A stretch of DNA of 14,689 nucleotides, from NCBI GenBank assembly GCA_903911165.1, contig CAIWCQ010000202.1:1-14689 (forward strand), read 5' to 3'. The notes below the pieces were generated by a model that saw only the letters and a list, made by a program, of their open reading frames with translations, had not been told where the DNA came from and made no database searches. Shown piece by piece: positions 1 to 6,259 of the stretch (the first letter of the stretch is position 1; each line of letters begins with the position of its first letter). The position numbers were made by a program, and so were the translations under genes. The DNA comes from an uncultured Actinomycetes bacterium. GTDB taxonomy: Bacteria; Actinomycetota; Actinomycetes; Mycobacteriales; Mycobacteriaceae.

Positions 1-1161
1 CAGTCCGCCCCGACGGAGAACTCGGCGACCGGCAGCGCAGCCCAGGACGCGGCACCGACCGACCTGGAGATCGTCGCGCAGATGCCAATCGACGGCGACG
101 GCAACGAGGTGAAACTGGCGGCCGGCGCGGTGCCGGTGAGCCCCGCCGGCAACGGCACGGCCACCTGCCCGCCGCTGACCATCGCGATGGCGGGCCCGCT
201 CACCGGAGCGGACGCGCCGTTCGGTGGAAACGTCAGGGATGGTGCGCAACTCGCCGTCGATCAGCACAACGCCGCCAACCCCGGTTGCCAGGTTCAGTTG
301 AAGGCTTTCGACACCGAAGGCGATCCGCAGAAGGCGACCGCGATCGCGCCGCAGATCGTCGACGACGCCGCCATCGTCGGATTGGTCGGCCCGACCTGGT
401 CCGGTGAGACGAAAGCGACCGGATCAGTCTTCGATCAAGCTGGCCTGGTGGCCCTCACCCCGGCGGCGACCAACGTCGCACTCTCCGAACAAGGGTGGAA
501 GACGTTCTTCCGCGGCCTGTCCAGTGACGGCGTGCAGGGACCGTCATTGGCCAATTACTTGAAGAACGTTGCGGGCGTGAAGAAGGCGTGCGTGATCGAC
601 GACAGCACCGACGCCGGCGTCGGTCAGGCGGACGCGGTTCGTCAGACCCTCGGGCCGATCACCGACACGGCGTGCAACATCTCGGTGAAAAAGGGAGACA
701 AAGACTTCTCGGCCGCGGTGACCCAGGTCAAGAATCAGTCTCCCGATGTCGTCGTTTACGCGTCGTACTACACCGAGGCCGCGTTGCTGCTCCAGCAGTT
801 GCGCGATGCCGGTTACACCGGCCTGTTCTCCGGACCTGACGGTCTCAAGGACCCCCAGTTCGTCAAGGCGGCCGGGCAGGCCGCCGAGGGCGCGATCCTC
901 TCGTGCCCCTGCGGTCCGGCGCCGGCAAGTTTCTCGGACGAGTACTCCAAGAAATTCGGCCAGGCTCCCGGTACCTACAGCGTCGAGGCCTACGATCTCG
1001 CCACCATCCTGCTCACCGGCATCGACTCCGGCGCCGTCACCCGGGATGCCCTGCTGGAGTTCGTCCGCGGCTACTCAGGTCAGGGCCTGGCGCGCGAATA
1101 TCGGTGGACCGACACCGGTGAACTCACCTCGAACATGATCTGGATCTACAAGGTTCAGTAG
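1..1161 (+). CDS. ABC transporter substrate-binding protein, branched-chain amino acid (LivJ/Peripla_BP_6) type, 5' truncated
   Basis: The reading frame is open from base 1, so the gene begins before the window; 386 residues are visible, ending with TAG. The first methionine at 82 lies inside a low-complexity Ala/Thr/Ser linker and is not a credible start. The missing N-terminus probably carries an export or lipoprotein signal. The fold is recognised from the opening strand-glycine motif (MAGPLTGADAPFGGNVRDGA), then DTEGDPQKA, the GPTWSG segment and LTPAATN, which is the order in type I periplasmic binding proteins of amino-acid ABC transporters. Six cysteines in the mature part (including a Cys-Pro-Cys) suggest disulfides outside the membrane. 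No permease or ATPase of the Liv type follows; the next operon is sulfate import. Ligand unknown. The family call is firm, but a branched-chain amino acid substrate is only the default for the family. Confidence 0.85.
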   Translation, partial: QSAPTENSATGSAAQDAAPTDLEIVAQMPIDGDGNEVKLAAGAVPVSPAGNGTATCPPLTIAMAGPLTGADAPFGGNVRDGAQLAVDQHNAANPGCQVQLKAFDTEGDPQKATAIAPQIVDDAAIVGLVGPTWSGETKATGSVFDQAGLVALTPAATNVALSEQGWKTFFRGLSSDGVQGPSLANYLKNVAGVKKACVIDDSTDAGVGQADAVRQTLGPITDTACNISVKKGDKDFSAAVTQVKNQSPDVVVYASYYTEAALLLQQLRDAGYTGLFSGPDGLKDPQFVKAAGQAAEGAILSCPCGPAPASFSDEYSKKFGQAPGTYSVEAYDLATILLTGIDSGAVTRDALLEFVRGYSGQGLAREYRWTDTGELTSNMIWIYKVQ

Positions 1162-1180
1162 GGCTTTCCGACCCCGCCGC

Positions 1181-1192
1181 GGACGCGCGTCC
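1181..1192. promoter_or_regulatory. 12-bp perfect palindrome in the -35 region of the sulfate operon leader promoter
   Basis: GGACGCGCGTCC equals its own reverse complement. It lies 20 bp after the stop codon of the upstream gene and spans about -37 to -26 relative to the proposed transcription start at 1218. This is where a -35 element or an operator would sit, and no good TTGACA-like hexamer is visible there. It could be an operator or chance in GC-rich DNA. As an RNA hairpin it would give only 4 bp with a 4-nt loop, so it is a poor terminator. Confidence 0.3.
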
Positions 1193-1205
1193 TTCGACCG
1201 GATGT

Positions 1206-1211
1206 TAACCT
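1206..1211 (+). promoter_or_regulatory. -10 element (TAACCT) of a leaderless promoter for the subI leader peptide
   Basis: TAACCT matches the mycobacterial TANNNT -10 consensus. It occupies exactly -12 to -7 relative to the A of the ATG at 1218, so transcription should begin on or next to that ATG. This is the arrangement of leaderless mycobacterial mRNAs. No convincing -35 hexamer was found. Confidence 0.6.
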
Positions 1212-1217
1212 CGGCTC

Positions 1218-1295
1218 ATGCGATCGACGAACCGCTGCTTCTCGGCGGTCTGGGGCGTGGGTAATCCCGCCATCGCTAATGCTTGTTGTCGCTGA
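1218..1295 (+). CDS. Candidate leaderless cysteine leader peptide (25 aa, ends Ala-Cys-Cys-Arg) upstream of the sulfate operon
   Basis: This short ORF starts with the ATG placed 7 nt after a TANNNT -10 element, has no room for a ribosome binding site and ends in TGA. The peptide is 25 residues: it begins MRSTNRCFSAVWG and ends ANACCR. Three of 25 residues are Cys, with two consecutive TGT codons at 1284-1289, two codons before the stop. Leaderless short ORFs with consecutive Cys codons are known cysteine-responsive attenuators of sulfur genes in mycobacteria. The position here, 124 nt upstream of subI, fits that role. The peptide itself probably has no function; slow decoding of Cys codons when cysteine is scarce would be the signal. 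Only two consecutive Cys codons are present, fewer than in the nirA leader in this window, so confidence is moderate. Confidence 0.6.
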   Translation: MRSTNRCFSAVWGVGNPAIANACCR

Positions 1296-1370
1296 CACAC
1301 CCGCCCGCGGTCTGTTGTCGGTGGTGAACGGTGCTGAGGATCCCCAGCCAGTTTGCAAAGTCCACTGTCA

Positions 1371-1407
1371 TTTCCGTCGGGCCGCGTTCCCGCCACCCGA
1401 CCGGAAA
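1371..1407 (+). promoter_or_regulatory. Predicted hairpin sequestering the subI ribosome binding site
   Basis: TTTCCG (1371-1376) plus TCGGG (1377-1381) can pair with CCCGA (1396-1400) plus CGGAAA (1402-1407). This gives an 11-bp stem with one bulged C at 1401 and a 14-nt loop. The 3' arm covers GGAAA of the subI Shine-Dalgarno sequence GGAAAGG (1403-1409). In the mRNA this would hide the subI start until the stem is melted or prevented from forming. That makes it a plausible output switch for the leader peptide upstream. Pairing was found by eye; no folding energy was calculated. Confidence 0.55.
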
Positions 1408-1418
1408 GGTTTCTCACG

Positions 1419-2468
1419 ATGATGTTTCCCGCGGTTCTACGCCGCCAGCGTTTCGCTGCGATACTCGTTACCGCCGCCACCGTGCTTACCGCGTGCGGCG
1501 GAGGAAGCAGCGACGTGGTCGGCGGGGGCGATGGCCCGAAAGCGGACACCACGCTGACCGTGGTGGCCTACGCGGTTCCCGAACCAGGCTGGAGCAAAAT
1601 CATCCCCGCGTTCGCCGCCACCGCCGAGGGCAACAGTGTCGACGTCACCACCTCCTACGGCGCCTCCGGTGACCAGTCCCGCGCCGTCGTCGACGGCAAA
1701 CCCGCCGACCTGGTGAATTTCTCGGTCGAACCGGATGTCACCCGACTGGTGAAGGCCGGCAAGGTGGCGCCGGACTGGAACGCCGACGTCACCAAATCCA
1801 TCCCGTTCGGCTCGGTGGTCACCATGGTGGTTCGCAAGGGAAACCCGAAGAACATCACCGACTGGGACGACCTGCTGCGTCCGGGCATCGAGGTGGTCAC
1901 ACCCAGCCCGCTGAGTTCAGGGTCGGCGAAGTGGAATCTGCTGGCGCCCTACGCCGCCAAGAGCAACGGTGGCACCGATCAGCAGGCCGGGCTGGATTTC
2001 GTGCGCCGGTTGGTGACCGATCACGTCGAGACCCGGCCGTCCTCCGGACGTGAAGCCACCGACGTATTCCTGCAGGGCACCGGCGACGTCCTGCTGAGCT
2101 ATGAGAACGAGGCCATCCATATCGAACGCCAGGGCGCCGAGAAAGGAGAGGTGGCCGTCGAGCACGTCAACCCGCCGCAGACCTTCAAGATCGAGAACCC
2201 GGTCGCGGTGCTGACCACCAGCACCCACCAGGAGGAGGCTCTGGCGCTCAAGAACTTCCTATTCACGCCGGAAGGCCAGAAGATCTGGGCACAGGCCGGC
2301 TTCCGACCGGTCGACCCGGCGGTGGCCGCGGACTTCGTGACCGACTTCCCGGTGCCGCAAAAACTGTGGACCATCGACGATCTCGGCGGATGGGCCACGG
2401 TGGATCCGGCACTGTTCGACAAGGAGAATGGCGCCATCACCACCATCTACAAGAAAGCCACCGGATGA
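1419..2468 (+). CDS. subI: Sulfate/thiosulfate ABC transporter substrate-binding lipoprotein SubI
   Basis: Extracytoplasmic sulfate (or thiosulfate) receptor that delivers its ligand to the CysT/CysW permease. The chosen start is the ATG at 1419, 9 nt after the Shine-Dalgarno GGAAAGG (1403-1409), giving 349 residues. An in-frame ATG follows at 1422, and one at 1353 would put a non-signal extension before the lipoprotein signal. The N-terminus is basic (LRRQR), then hydrophobic, then a lipobox LTAC with the lipidated Cys at residue 26, followed by a Gly/Ser linker. The body carries features of the sulfate-binding family (TLTVVAYAVPEPGWSKIIPA near the start of the mature domain, ending DDLGGWATVDPALFD). 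It is the first gene of a four-gene operon; its stop overlaps cysT by 4 nt (ATGA). It is probably controlled by the leader peptide and hairpin upstream. Function is well supported by sequence and operon. Confidence 0.93.
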   Translation: MMFPAVLRRQRFAAILVTAATVLTACGGGSSDVVGGGDGPKADTTLTVVAYAVPEPGWSKIIPAFAATAEGNSVDVTTSYGASGDQSRAVVDGKPADLVNFSVEPDVTRLVKAGKVAPDWNADVTKSIPFGSVVTMVVRKGNPKNITDWDDLLRPGIEVVTPSPLSSGSAKWNLLAPYAAKSNGGTDQQAGLDFVRRLVTDHVETRPSSGREATDVFLQGTGDVLLSYENEAIHIERQGAEKGEVAVEHVNPPQTFKIENPVAVLTTSTHQEEALALKNFLFTPEGQKIWAQAGFRPVDPAVAADFVTDFPVPQKLWTIDDLGGWATVDPALFDKENGAITTIYKKATG

Positions 2469-3283
2469 CGGCAGCCGCATACGGGGTTCGCCGCGATCGT
2501 TCGACCCCGGTACTCGCCGGTACCGCGTCGATCTGGCTGAGTGTGATCGTGCTGCTGCCACTGGCGGCCGTGGTGTGGCAGTCGGCCAAGGGCGGCCGCA
2601 GTGGGTTCTGGGCAGCCATCACCACGACCGCCGCCCTGGAGTCCTTCCGGGTCACACTGACAGTGGCCATCGGCGTCACCTGCGTGAACGCGGTCTTCGG
2701 CCTTCTCGTCGCCTGGGTACTGATCCGTGACGATTTCGCCGGCAAAAGGCTGATGGACGCGGTGATCGACCTGCCCTTCGCTTTGCCCACCATCGTCGCA
2801 AGCCTGGTGATGCTCGCGCTCTATGGCCCGTCCAGTCCGGTGAACGTTCATCTGCAGCACACCAAGTGGGGTATCGGGGTGGCGTTGTTGTTTGTCACGC
2901 TGCCCTTCGTGGTGCGCTCCGTGCAGCCGGTGCTGATCGAACTCGATCGCGAGGTCGAGGAGGCCGCCGCGTCGCTGGGAGCCAGCAATCCGGTGATCCT
3001 GCGCCGGGTGATCCTGCCGGCGTTGCTTCCCGCGCTGCTGTCCGGCGCCGGGCTTGCCTTCGCTCGGGCTATCGGTGAATTCGGCTCGGTCGTCCTTATC
3101 GGCGGCGCGCTGCCCGGTGAGACCGAGGTGACCTCACAGTGGATTCGAACCCTGATTGAGAACGATGACCGCACTGGTGCGGCAGCGGTTTCTGTTGTAC
3201 TGCTGGCGATGTCGTTCCTGGTGCTGCTGGTGCTGCGGACCATCGGTTCGCGCGCCGCAAAACGAGAGGAATTGGCGCCGTGA
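2465..3283 (+). CDS. cysT: Sulfate/thiosulfate ABC transporter permease CysT
   Basis: One of two inner-membrane permease subunits of the sulfate importer, 272 residues. The start is the ATG at 2465 that overlaps the subI stop as ATGA. A longer reading from 2366 would lie inside subI and is rejected. The protein has about six hydrophobic segments, the first near residues 18-36. The binding-protein-dependent transport signature (EAA loop) is visible in EVEEAAASLGASNPVILRRV around residues 162-181; this cytoplasmic loop docks onto the CysA ATPase. The pattern VIDLPFALPTIVASLVMLAL is typical of the CysT/CysU subunit. No strong Shine-Dalgarno precedes it, which fits translational coupling to subI. 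The next gene starts at the overlapping GTGA. Confidence 0.93.
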   Translation: MTAAAYGVRRDRSTPVLAGTASIWLSVIVLLPLAAVVWQSAKGGRSGFWAAITTTAALESFRVTLTVAIGVTCVNAVFGLLVAWVLIRDDFAGKRLMDAVIDLPFALPTIVASLVMLALYGPSSPVNVHLQHTKWGIGVALLFVTLPFVVRSVQPVLIELDREVEEAAASLGASNPVILRRVILPALLPALLSGAGLAFARAIGEFGSVVLIGGALPGETEVTSQWIRTLIENDDRTGAAAVSVVLLAMSFLVLLVLRTIGSRAAKREELAP

Positions 3284-4101
3284 TCCTCTCGCCGCTGACG
3301 CGTTATGTCGGCCGTTTCGTCGCGATCGCCTACGTGGTGGTGTTGGTGGTGGTGCCGGTCGGCCTAATCGCGTGGCGAACCTTCGAGCCGGGCTTCGGCG
3401 CGTTCGTCGACTCAATCACGACGCCGGCGGCGATTTCGGCACTACAACTCTCCCTCCTGGTGGTTGCCATCGTCGTTCCACTCAACGTCATTTTCGGCGT
3501 CCCCACGGCACTGCTGTTGGCGCGCAAGCGCTTCCGCGGAAAAGCTGCCCTCCAGGCGGTGATCGACCTGCCGTTCGCCGTTTCGCCAGTGGTGGTTGGT
3601 GTGGCACTGATCCTGCTGTGGGGTACCGCGGGCCTGCTCGGTGTCGTGGAGAACGACCTGGGTTTGAAGATCATCTTCGGACTGCCGGGCATCGTCCTGG
3701 CGAGTATTTTCGTCACCGTGCCGTTCGTGATTCGGGAAGTCGAACCGGTGTTGCATGAACTGGGTACCGACCAGGAGGAAGCCGCGGCGACGCTGGGATC
3801 GAGTTGGTGGCAGACCTTTTGGCGGATCACCCTGCCGTCGATCCGGTGGGGGCTCACCTACGGGATCGTGCTGACCGTCGCCCGGACACTCGGTGAGTTC
3901 GGCGCGGTCATCATGGTGTCGTCGAATCTGCCCGGGGTATCGCAGACCCTCACGCTGTTGGTGTCAGATCGCTATAACCGAGGCGCCGAATACGGCGCCT
4001 ATGCCATCTCGACCCTGCTGATGATGGTCGCGGTTCTGGTTCTGATCGTTCAGGTGGTTCTGGATGCACGGCGGGGGATGATGAGGAGCGGGAGTTCGTG
4101 A
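3280..4101 (+). CDS. cysW: Sulfate/thiosulfate ABC transporter permease CysW
   Basis: Second permease subunit, pairing with CysT to form the membrane channel; 273 residues. It starts with GTG at 3280 overlapping the cysT stop (GTGA), with Shine-Dalgarno GAGAGGA at 3264-3270, 9 nt upstream. The first transmembrane helix is at about residues 9-32 ([19 protein letters not shown]), with further hydrophobic segments after it. The EAA loop reads [38 protein letters not shown] is characteristic of CysW and parallels RAIGEFGSVVLIGG in CysT, showing the two permeases are related. The stop overlaps the start of cysA by 4 nt. Assignment is secure from family features and gene order. Confidence 0.93.
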   Translation: MILSPLTRYVGRFVAIAYVVVLVVVPVGLIAWRTFEPGFGAFVDSITTPAAISALQLSLLVVAIVVPLNVIFGVPTALLLARKRFRGKAALQAVIDLPFAVSPVVVGVALILLWGTAGLLGVVENDLGLKIIFGLPGIVLASIFVTVPFVIREVEPVLHELGTDQEEAAATLGSSWWQTFWRITLPSIRWGLTYGIVLTVARTLGEFGAVIMVSSNLPGVSQTLTLLVSDRYNRGAEYGAYAISTLLMMVAVLVLIVQVVLDARRGMMRSGSS

Positions 4102-5117
4102 CGAACGCGATCACCGTCACCGGGGCCAGTAAGCGCTACGGCGATTTCAGCGCATTGGATAACGTCGACTTCGTGGTACCCACCGGATCACTGACTGCAC
4201 TGCTGGGCCCCAGCGGTTCGGGGAAGTCCACTCTGCTGCGGGCGATCGCCGGTCTGGACACCCCCGACAGTGGCACGATCACCATCAACGGCCACGACGT
4301 GACCGGTGTGCCACCGCAACGCCGCGGAATCGGCTTCGTCTTTCAGCATTACGCCGCGTTCAAACACCTGACGGTGCGCGACAATGTGGCGTTCGGACTC
4401 AAGATCCGCAAGCTGCCCAAGTCTGAGATCAAGGACAAGGTCGACAACCTTCTCGAGGTGGTCGGGCTGGCCGGATTTCAAACCCGCTACCCCAATCAAC
4501 TCTCCGGCGGCCAACGCCAACGGATGGCACTGGCGCGCGCACTGGCGGTGGATCCGCAGGTTTTGCTGCTCGACGAACCCTTCGGTGCTCTTGATGCCAA
4601 GGTCCGCGAAGACCTTCGCGCATGGCTGCGGCGGCTGCACGACGAGGTGCACGTCACCACCGTGCTCGTCACCCACGATCAGTCCGAGGCCCTCGACGTG
4701 GCAGACCGCATCGCGGTGCTGAACAAGGGACGCATCGAGCAGGTCGGAACGCCGGCGGAAGTCTACGACAGCCCCGCCAACCCATTCGTGATGTCGTTTC
4801 TGGGAACTGTTTCCTCGCTCAATGGAATCTTGGTGCGGCCGCACGATATTCGGGTCGGCCGTACCCCTGAGATGGCGATTGCGGCCGGTGACGGCACGGC
4901 GGAGAGCACCGGCGTGACTCGCGCCACCATCGAACGGGTGGTCCATCTCGGGTTCGAGGTGCGGGTCGAACTGATCAGCGCGACTACCGGCGCGCCCTTT
5001 GTCGCGCAGATCACCCGCGGTGACGCCGAGGCGCTGGCACTGCGCGACGGCGACACCGTCTACGTGCGGGCCACCAGGATCCCGCCGGTCGCCGGCGTGC
5101 GGCAGCAGGAGACCTAG
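4098..5117 (+). CDS. cysA: Sulfate/thiosulfate ABC transporter ATP-binding protein CysA
   Basis: ATPase that powers the SubI/CysT/CysW importer; 339 residues on the cytoplasmic face. It starts with GTG at 4098 in a GTGA overlap with cysW, with GAGGAG at 4083-4088, 9 nt upstream. All nucleotide-binding motifs are intact: Walker [10 protein letters not shown] (residues 37-45), Q-loop Gln83 (VFQHY), signature LSGGQ (135-139), Walker B VLLLDEP (155-161), D-loop ALD and switch His193 ([15 protein letters not shown]). The region after about residue 235, including RPHDIRVGR, is the TOBE-like regulatory domain typical of sulfate, molybdate and sugar importers. It is the last gene of the operon. No clear hairpin-plus-U terminator follows before the next gene 53 bp on. 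Confidence 0.95.
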   Translation: MTNAITVTGASKRYGDFSALDNVDFVVPTGSLTALLGPSGSGKSTLLRAIAGLDTPDSGTITINGHDVTGVPPQRRGIGFVFQHYAAFKHLTVRDNVAFGLKIRKLPKSEIKDKVDNLLEVVGLAGFQTRYPNQLSGGQRQRMALARALAVDPQVLLLDEPFGALDAKVREDLRAWLRRLHDEVHVTTVLVTHDQSEALDVADRIAVLNKGRIEQVGTPAEVYDSPANPFVMSFLGTVSSLNGILVRPHDIRVGRTPEMAIAAGDGTAESTGVTRATIERVVHLGFEVRVELISATTGAPFVAQITRGDAEALALRDGDTVYVRATRIPPVAGVRQQET

Positions 5118-5133
5118 CCGCGCCGGCCTGCTC

Positions 5134-5139
5134 TACAGT
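5134..5139 (+). promoter_or_regulatory. Candidate -10 element (TACAGT) for the Gly-rich lipoprotein gene
   Basis: TACAGT fits TANNNT and lies in the 53-bp gap after cysA. A start about 7 nt downstream (near 5146) would leave a 5' UTR of roughly 25 nt that includes the AGGGAAGGGA Shine-Dalgarno (5155-5164). It suggests the small gene can be expressed separately from the sulfate operon. No strong -35 was seen. Confidence 0.4.
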
Positions 5140-5170
5140 GAGACCCACGTAAGCAGGGAAGGGACACACC

Positions 5171-5542
5171 ATGAGCGCACCGCGCTACCGGATTGTTGTC
5201 GGTGCGCTCATCATCGCGGTGACCCTGCTCGGGTCCTGCACCAAGACGGTGACTCCGGGCCAGCCGGCACCGGCAACCACAGGCACACCGACAACCACGG
5301 GGGAGCGGACCATGACGGACGGCAACGGCGGCAACGGCGGCCAAGGTGGACAAGGTGGTCACGGTGGGGCGGGCGGCCAGGGTGGTCAGGGTGGCCAGGG
5401 TGGTCAGGGTGGTCAGGGTGGCCAGGGCGGCAAGGGCGGTCAGGGTGGTCAGGGTGGACTCGGCGGCGCCGACGGTGCTGACGGCGCTGACGGTGCTGAC
5501 GGTGCCGACGGCGCCGACGGCGCTGGCGGTGCTGGCGGCTGA
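5171..5542 (+). CDS. Small lipoprotein with Gly-X-X (PGRS/collagen-like) repeat tail, function unknown
   Basis: This 123-residue protein has an ATG start and a strong purine-rich Shine-Dalgarno (GGGA at 5161-5164, 6 nt upstream). The N-terminus is a lipoprotein signal: basic MSAPRYR, hydrophobic IVVGALIIAVTLL, lipobox LGSC with Cys23. A Thr/Pro-rich linker (about residues 24-50) follows. From Gly51 to the end the protein is a strict triplet repeat: sixteen Gly-X-Gly units (X mostly Gln, also Asn, His, Ala, Lys, Leu), six Gly-Ala-Asp units, two Gly-Ala-Gly units and a last Gly. There is no proline in the tail, so a stable collagen helix is unlikely; it resembles the PGRS tract of mycobacterial PE_PGRS proteins but without a PE domain. 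It follows the sulfate operon on the same strand and ends 12 bp from the convergent chelatase gene. A real gene is supported by signal peptide, RBS and -10; its role is unknown. Confidence 0.75.
   Translation: MSAPRYRIVVGALIIAVTLLGSCTKTVTPGQPAPATTGTPTTTGERTMTDGNGGNGGQGGQGGHGGAGGQGGQGGQGGQGGQGGQGGKGGQGGQGGLGGADGADGADGADGADGADGAGGAGG
5321..5464 (+). repeat. In-frame 9-bp minisatellite encoding Gly-X-Gly triplets
   Basis: Sixteen consecutive 9-bp units resembling GGTGGTCAG/GGTGGCCAG encode residues 51-98 of the lipoprotein. The middle units are nearly identical. Unit length is a multiple of three, so gain or loss of a unit by slippage would keep the frame. Confidence 0.85.
5465..5518 (+). repeat. 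Six-unit 9-bp repeat encoding Gly-Ala-Asp
   Basis: Six tandem copies of a GGNGCNGAC unit encode residues 99-116 of the lipoprotein. The unit differs from the preceding Gln-rich array. Third positions alternate between T and C, so copies are not all identical. Confidence 0.8.
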
Positions 5543-5554
5543 CCCGGGCAACGG

Positions 5555-6259
5555 CTACGCCGCGAGGCGCCCGGCGACGGCCTGGTCGAAACGGTCCAGG
5601 ACCGTGGAGGCGACCAGACGATGGGCGCCCAGCGGCTGAGCCAGTGTCATGCCCTGCGCTGAGGCGATCGCGGCGATCCGGTCGGTGATGCGCCCGTGCG
5701 CGACGAACCACGGCGCCAGGGTTACGTGCTTGGCACCGAGCTCACGCAGTTCATCGACGCCGGCATGCACCGATGGAGCCGGGCCGGTGGCGTAGGCGAC
5801 CCGCACGCCGGCCCAACGGGACCGGTGCGCCAGGGCCGCAGCGAGGGTGTCGGTCGCCGCATTGGCCTCGGCATGAGATGAGCCGACCGCTACCACCAGG
5901 ACGCCGGTGTCGCGGCGGTCGCCCGCAGGCGCGGCTTCGCTGAGGCGCTGGCGCAGCACGCGCACCAGGCGCGGGTCCTCACCGAGGGTGTCGGCAACCA
6001 GCACGTCGGCTCCAGCGGCGGCGATAATGGCGGGTATATCGACGCGGGCATGGAAGGCACTGGCCAGCAGCAGCGGAGTGACGACCGCCGGGCCGTCTAA
6101 TCCGGTCAACACGTCCCGCAGGTTCGGGGTGGAATTCTCACAAAAAGCTACCCGCACGTCCAAACCGGGCCGTTGCCGACGGATCTGATCAGCTACCGCA
6201 TGGGTTGTCACCGCCGATCGTGGGTCGGCACTGCCGTGTGCGGTCAGAACCATCCTCAT
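5555..6259 (-). CDS. che1: Sirohydrochlorin chelatase (CbiX/SirB family; Che1-like)
   Basis: Likely inserts Fe2+ into sirohydrochlorin to make siroheme, the cofactor of NirA encoded two genes upstream; cobalt insertion is the family's other activity. The protein is 234 residues with two CbiX-like halves. The first has LTAHGSADPRS near the N-terminus and TPLLLASAFHARVDIPA. The second has VVAVGSSHAEANA and TLAPWFVAHGRITDRI. The His residues in AHG, AFHARVD and VAHGRI are the expected metal/tetrapyrrole ligands. The start at 6259 is chosen because its ATGA overlaps the cysH stop; ATGs at 6277 and 6253 are possible, and no good Shine-Dalgarno distinguishes them. It is the last gene of nirA-cysH-che1. 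The iron-chelatase role is inferred from family and operon. Confidence 0.85.
   Translation of the reverse strand: MRMVLTAHGSADPRSAVTTHAVADQIRRQRPGLDVRVAFCENSTPNLRDVLTGLDGPAVVTPLLLASAFHARVDIPAIIAAAGADVLVADTLGEDPRLVRVLRQRLSEAAPAGDRRDTGVLVVAVGSSHAEANAATDTLAAALAHRSRWAGVRVAYATGPAPSVHAGVDELRELGAKHVTLAPWFVAHGRITDRIAAIASAQGMTLAQPLGAHRLVASTVLDRFDQAVAGRLAA

Noticed and set aside
1353..1418. Longer subI start at 1353
   Set aside because: It would add 22 residues before the basic/hydrophobic lipoprotein signal and would lie across the RBS and hairpin. The ATG at 1419 has a well spaced Shine-Dalgarno and gives a standard lipobox at residue 26.
2366..2464. Extension of cysT upstream to 2366
   Set aside because: It lies entirely within subI in another frame. 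The ATG at 2465 overlapping the subI stop matches all the other junctions of the operon.
5320..5542. CRISPR-like short repeats
   Set aside because: Units are 9 bp, contiguous, in frame and without unique spacers; this is a coding minisatellite.
5543..5620. Intrinsic terminator between the lipoprotein gene and che1
   Set aside because: Only 12 bp separate the genes. Short GC-rich stems can be drawn in the che1 3' end, but none has a U-tract, and such stems are common in this DNA.
5114..5711. Long minus-strand ORFs antisense to the Gly-rich lipoprotein (Thr/Leu-Thr or His/Arg-rich repeats)
   Set aside because: They are frame shadows of the 9-bp repeat, with no RBS or signal peptide; the plus-strand frame has a lipobox, RBS and -10 element.
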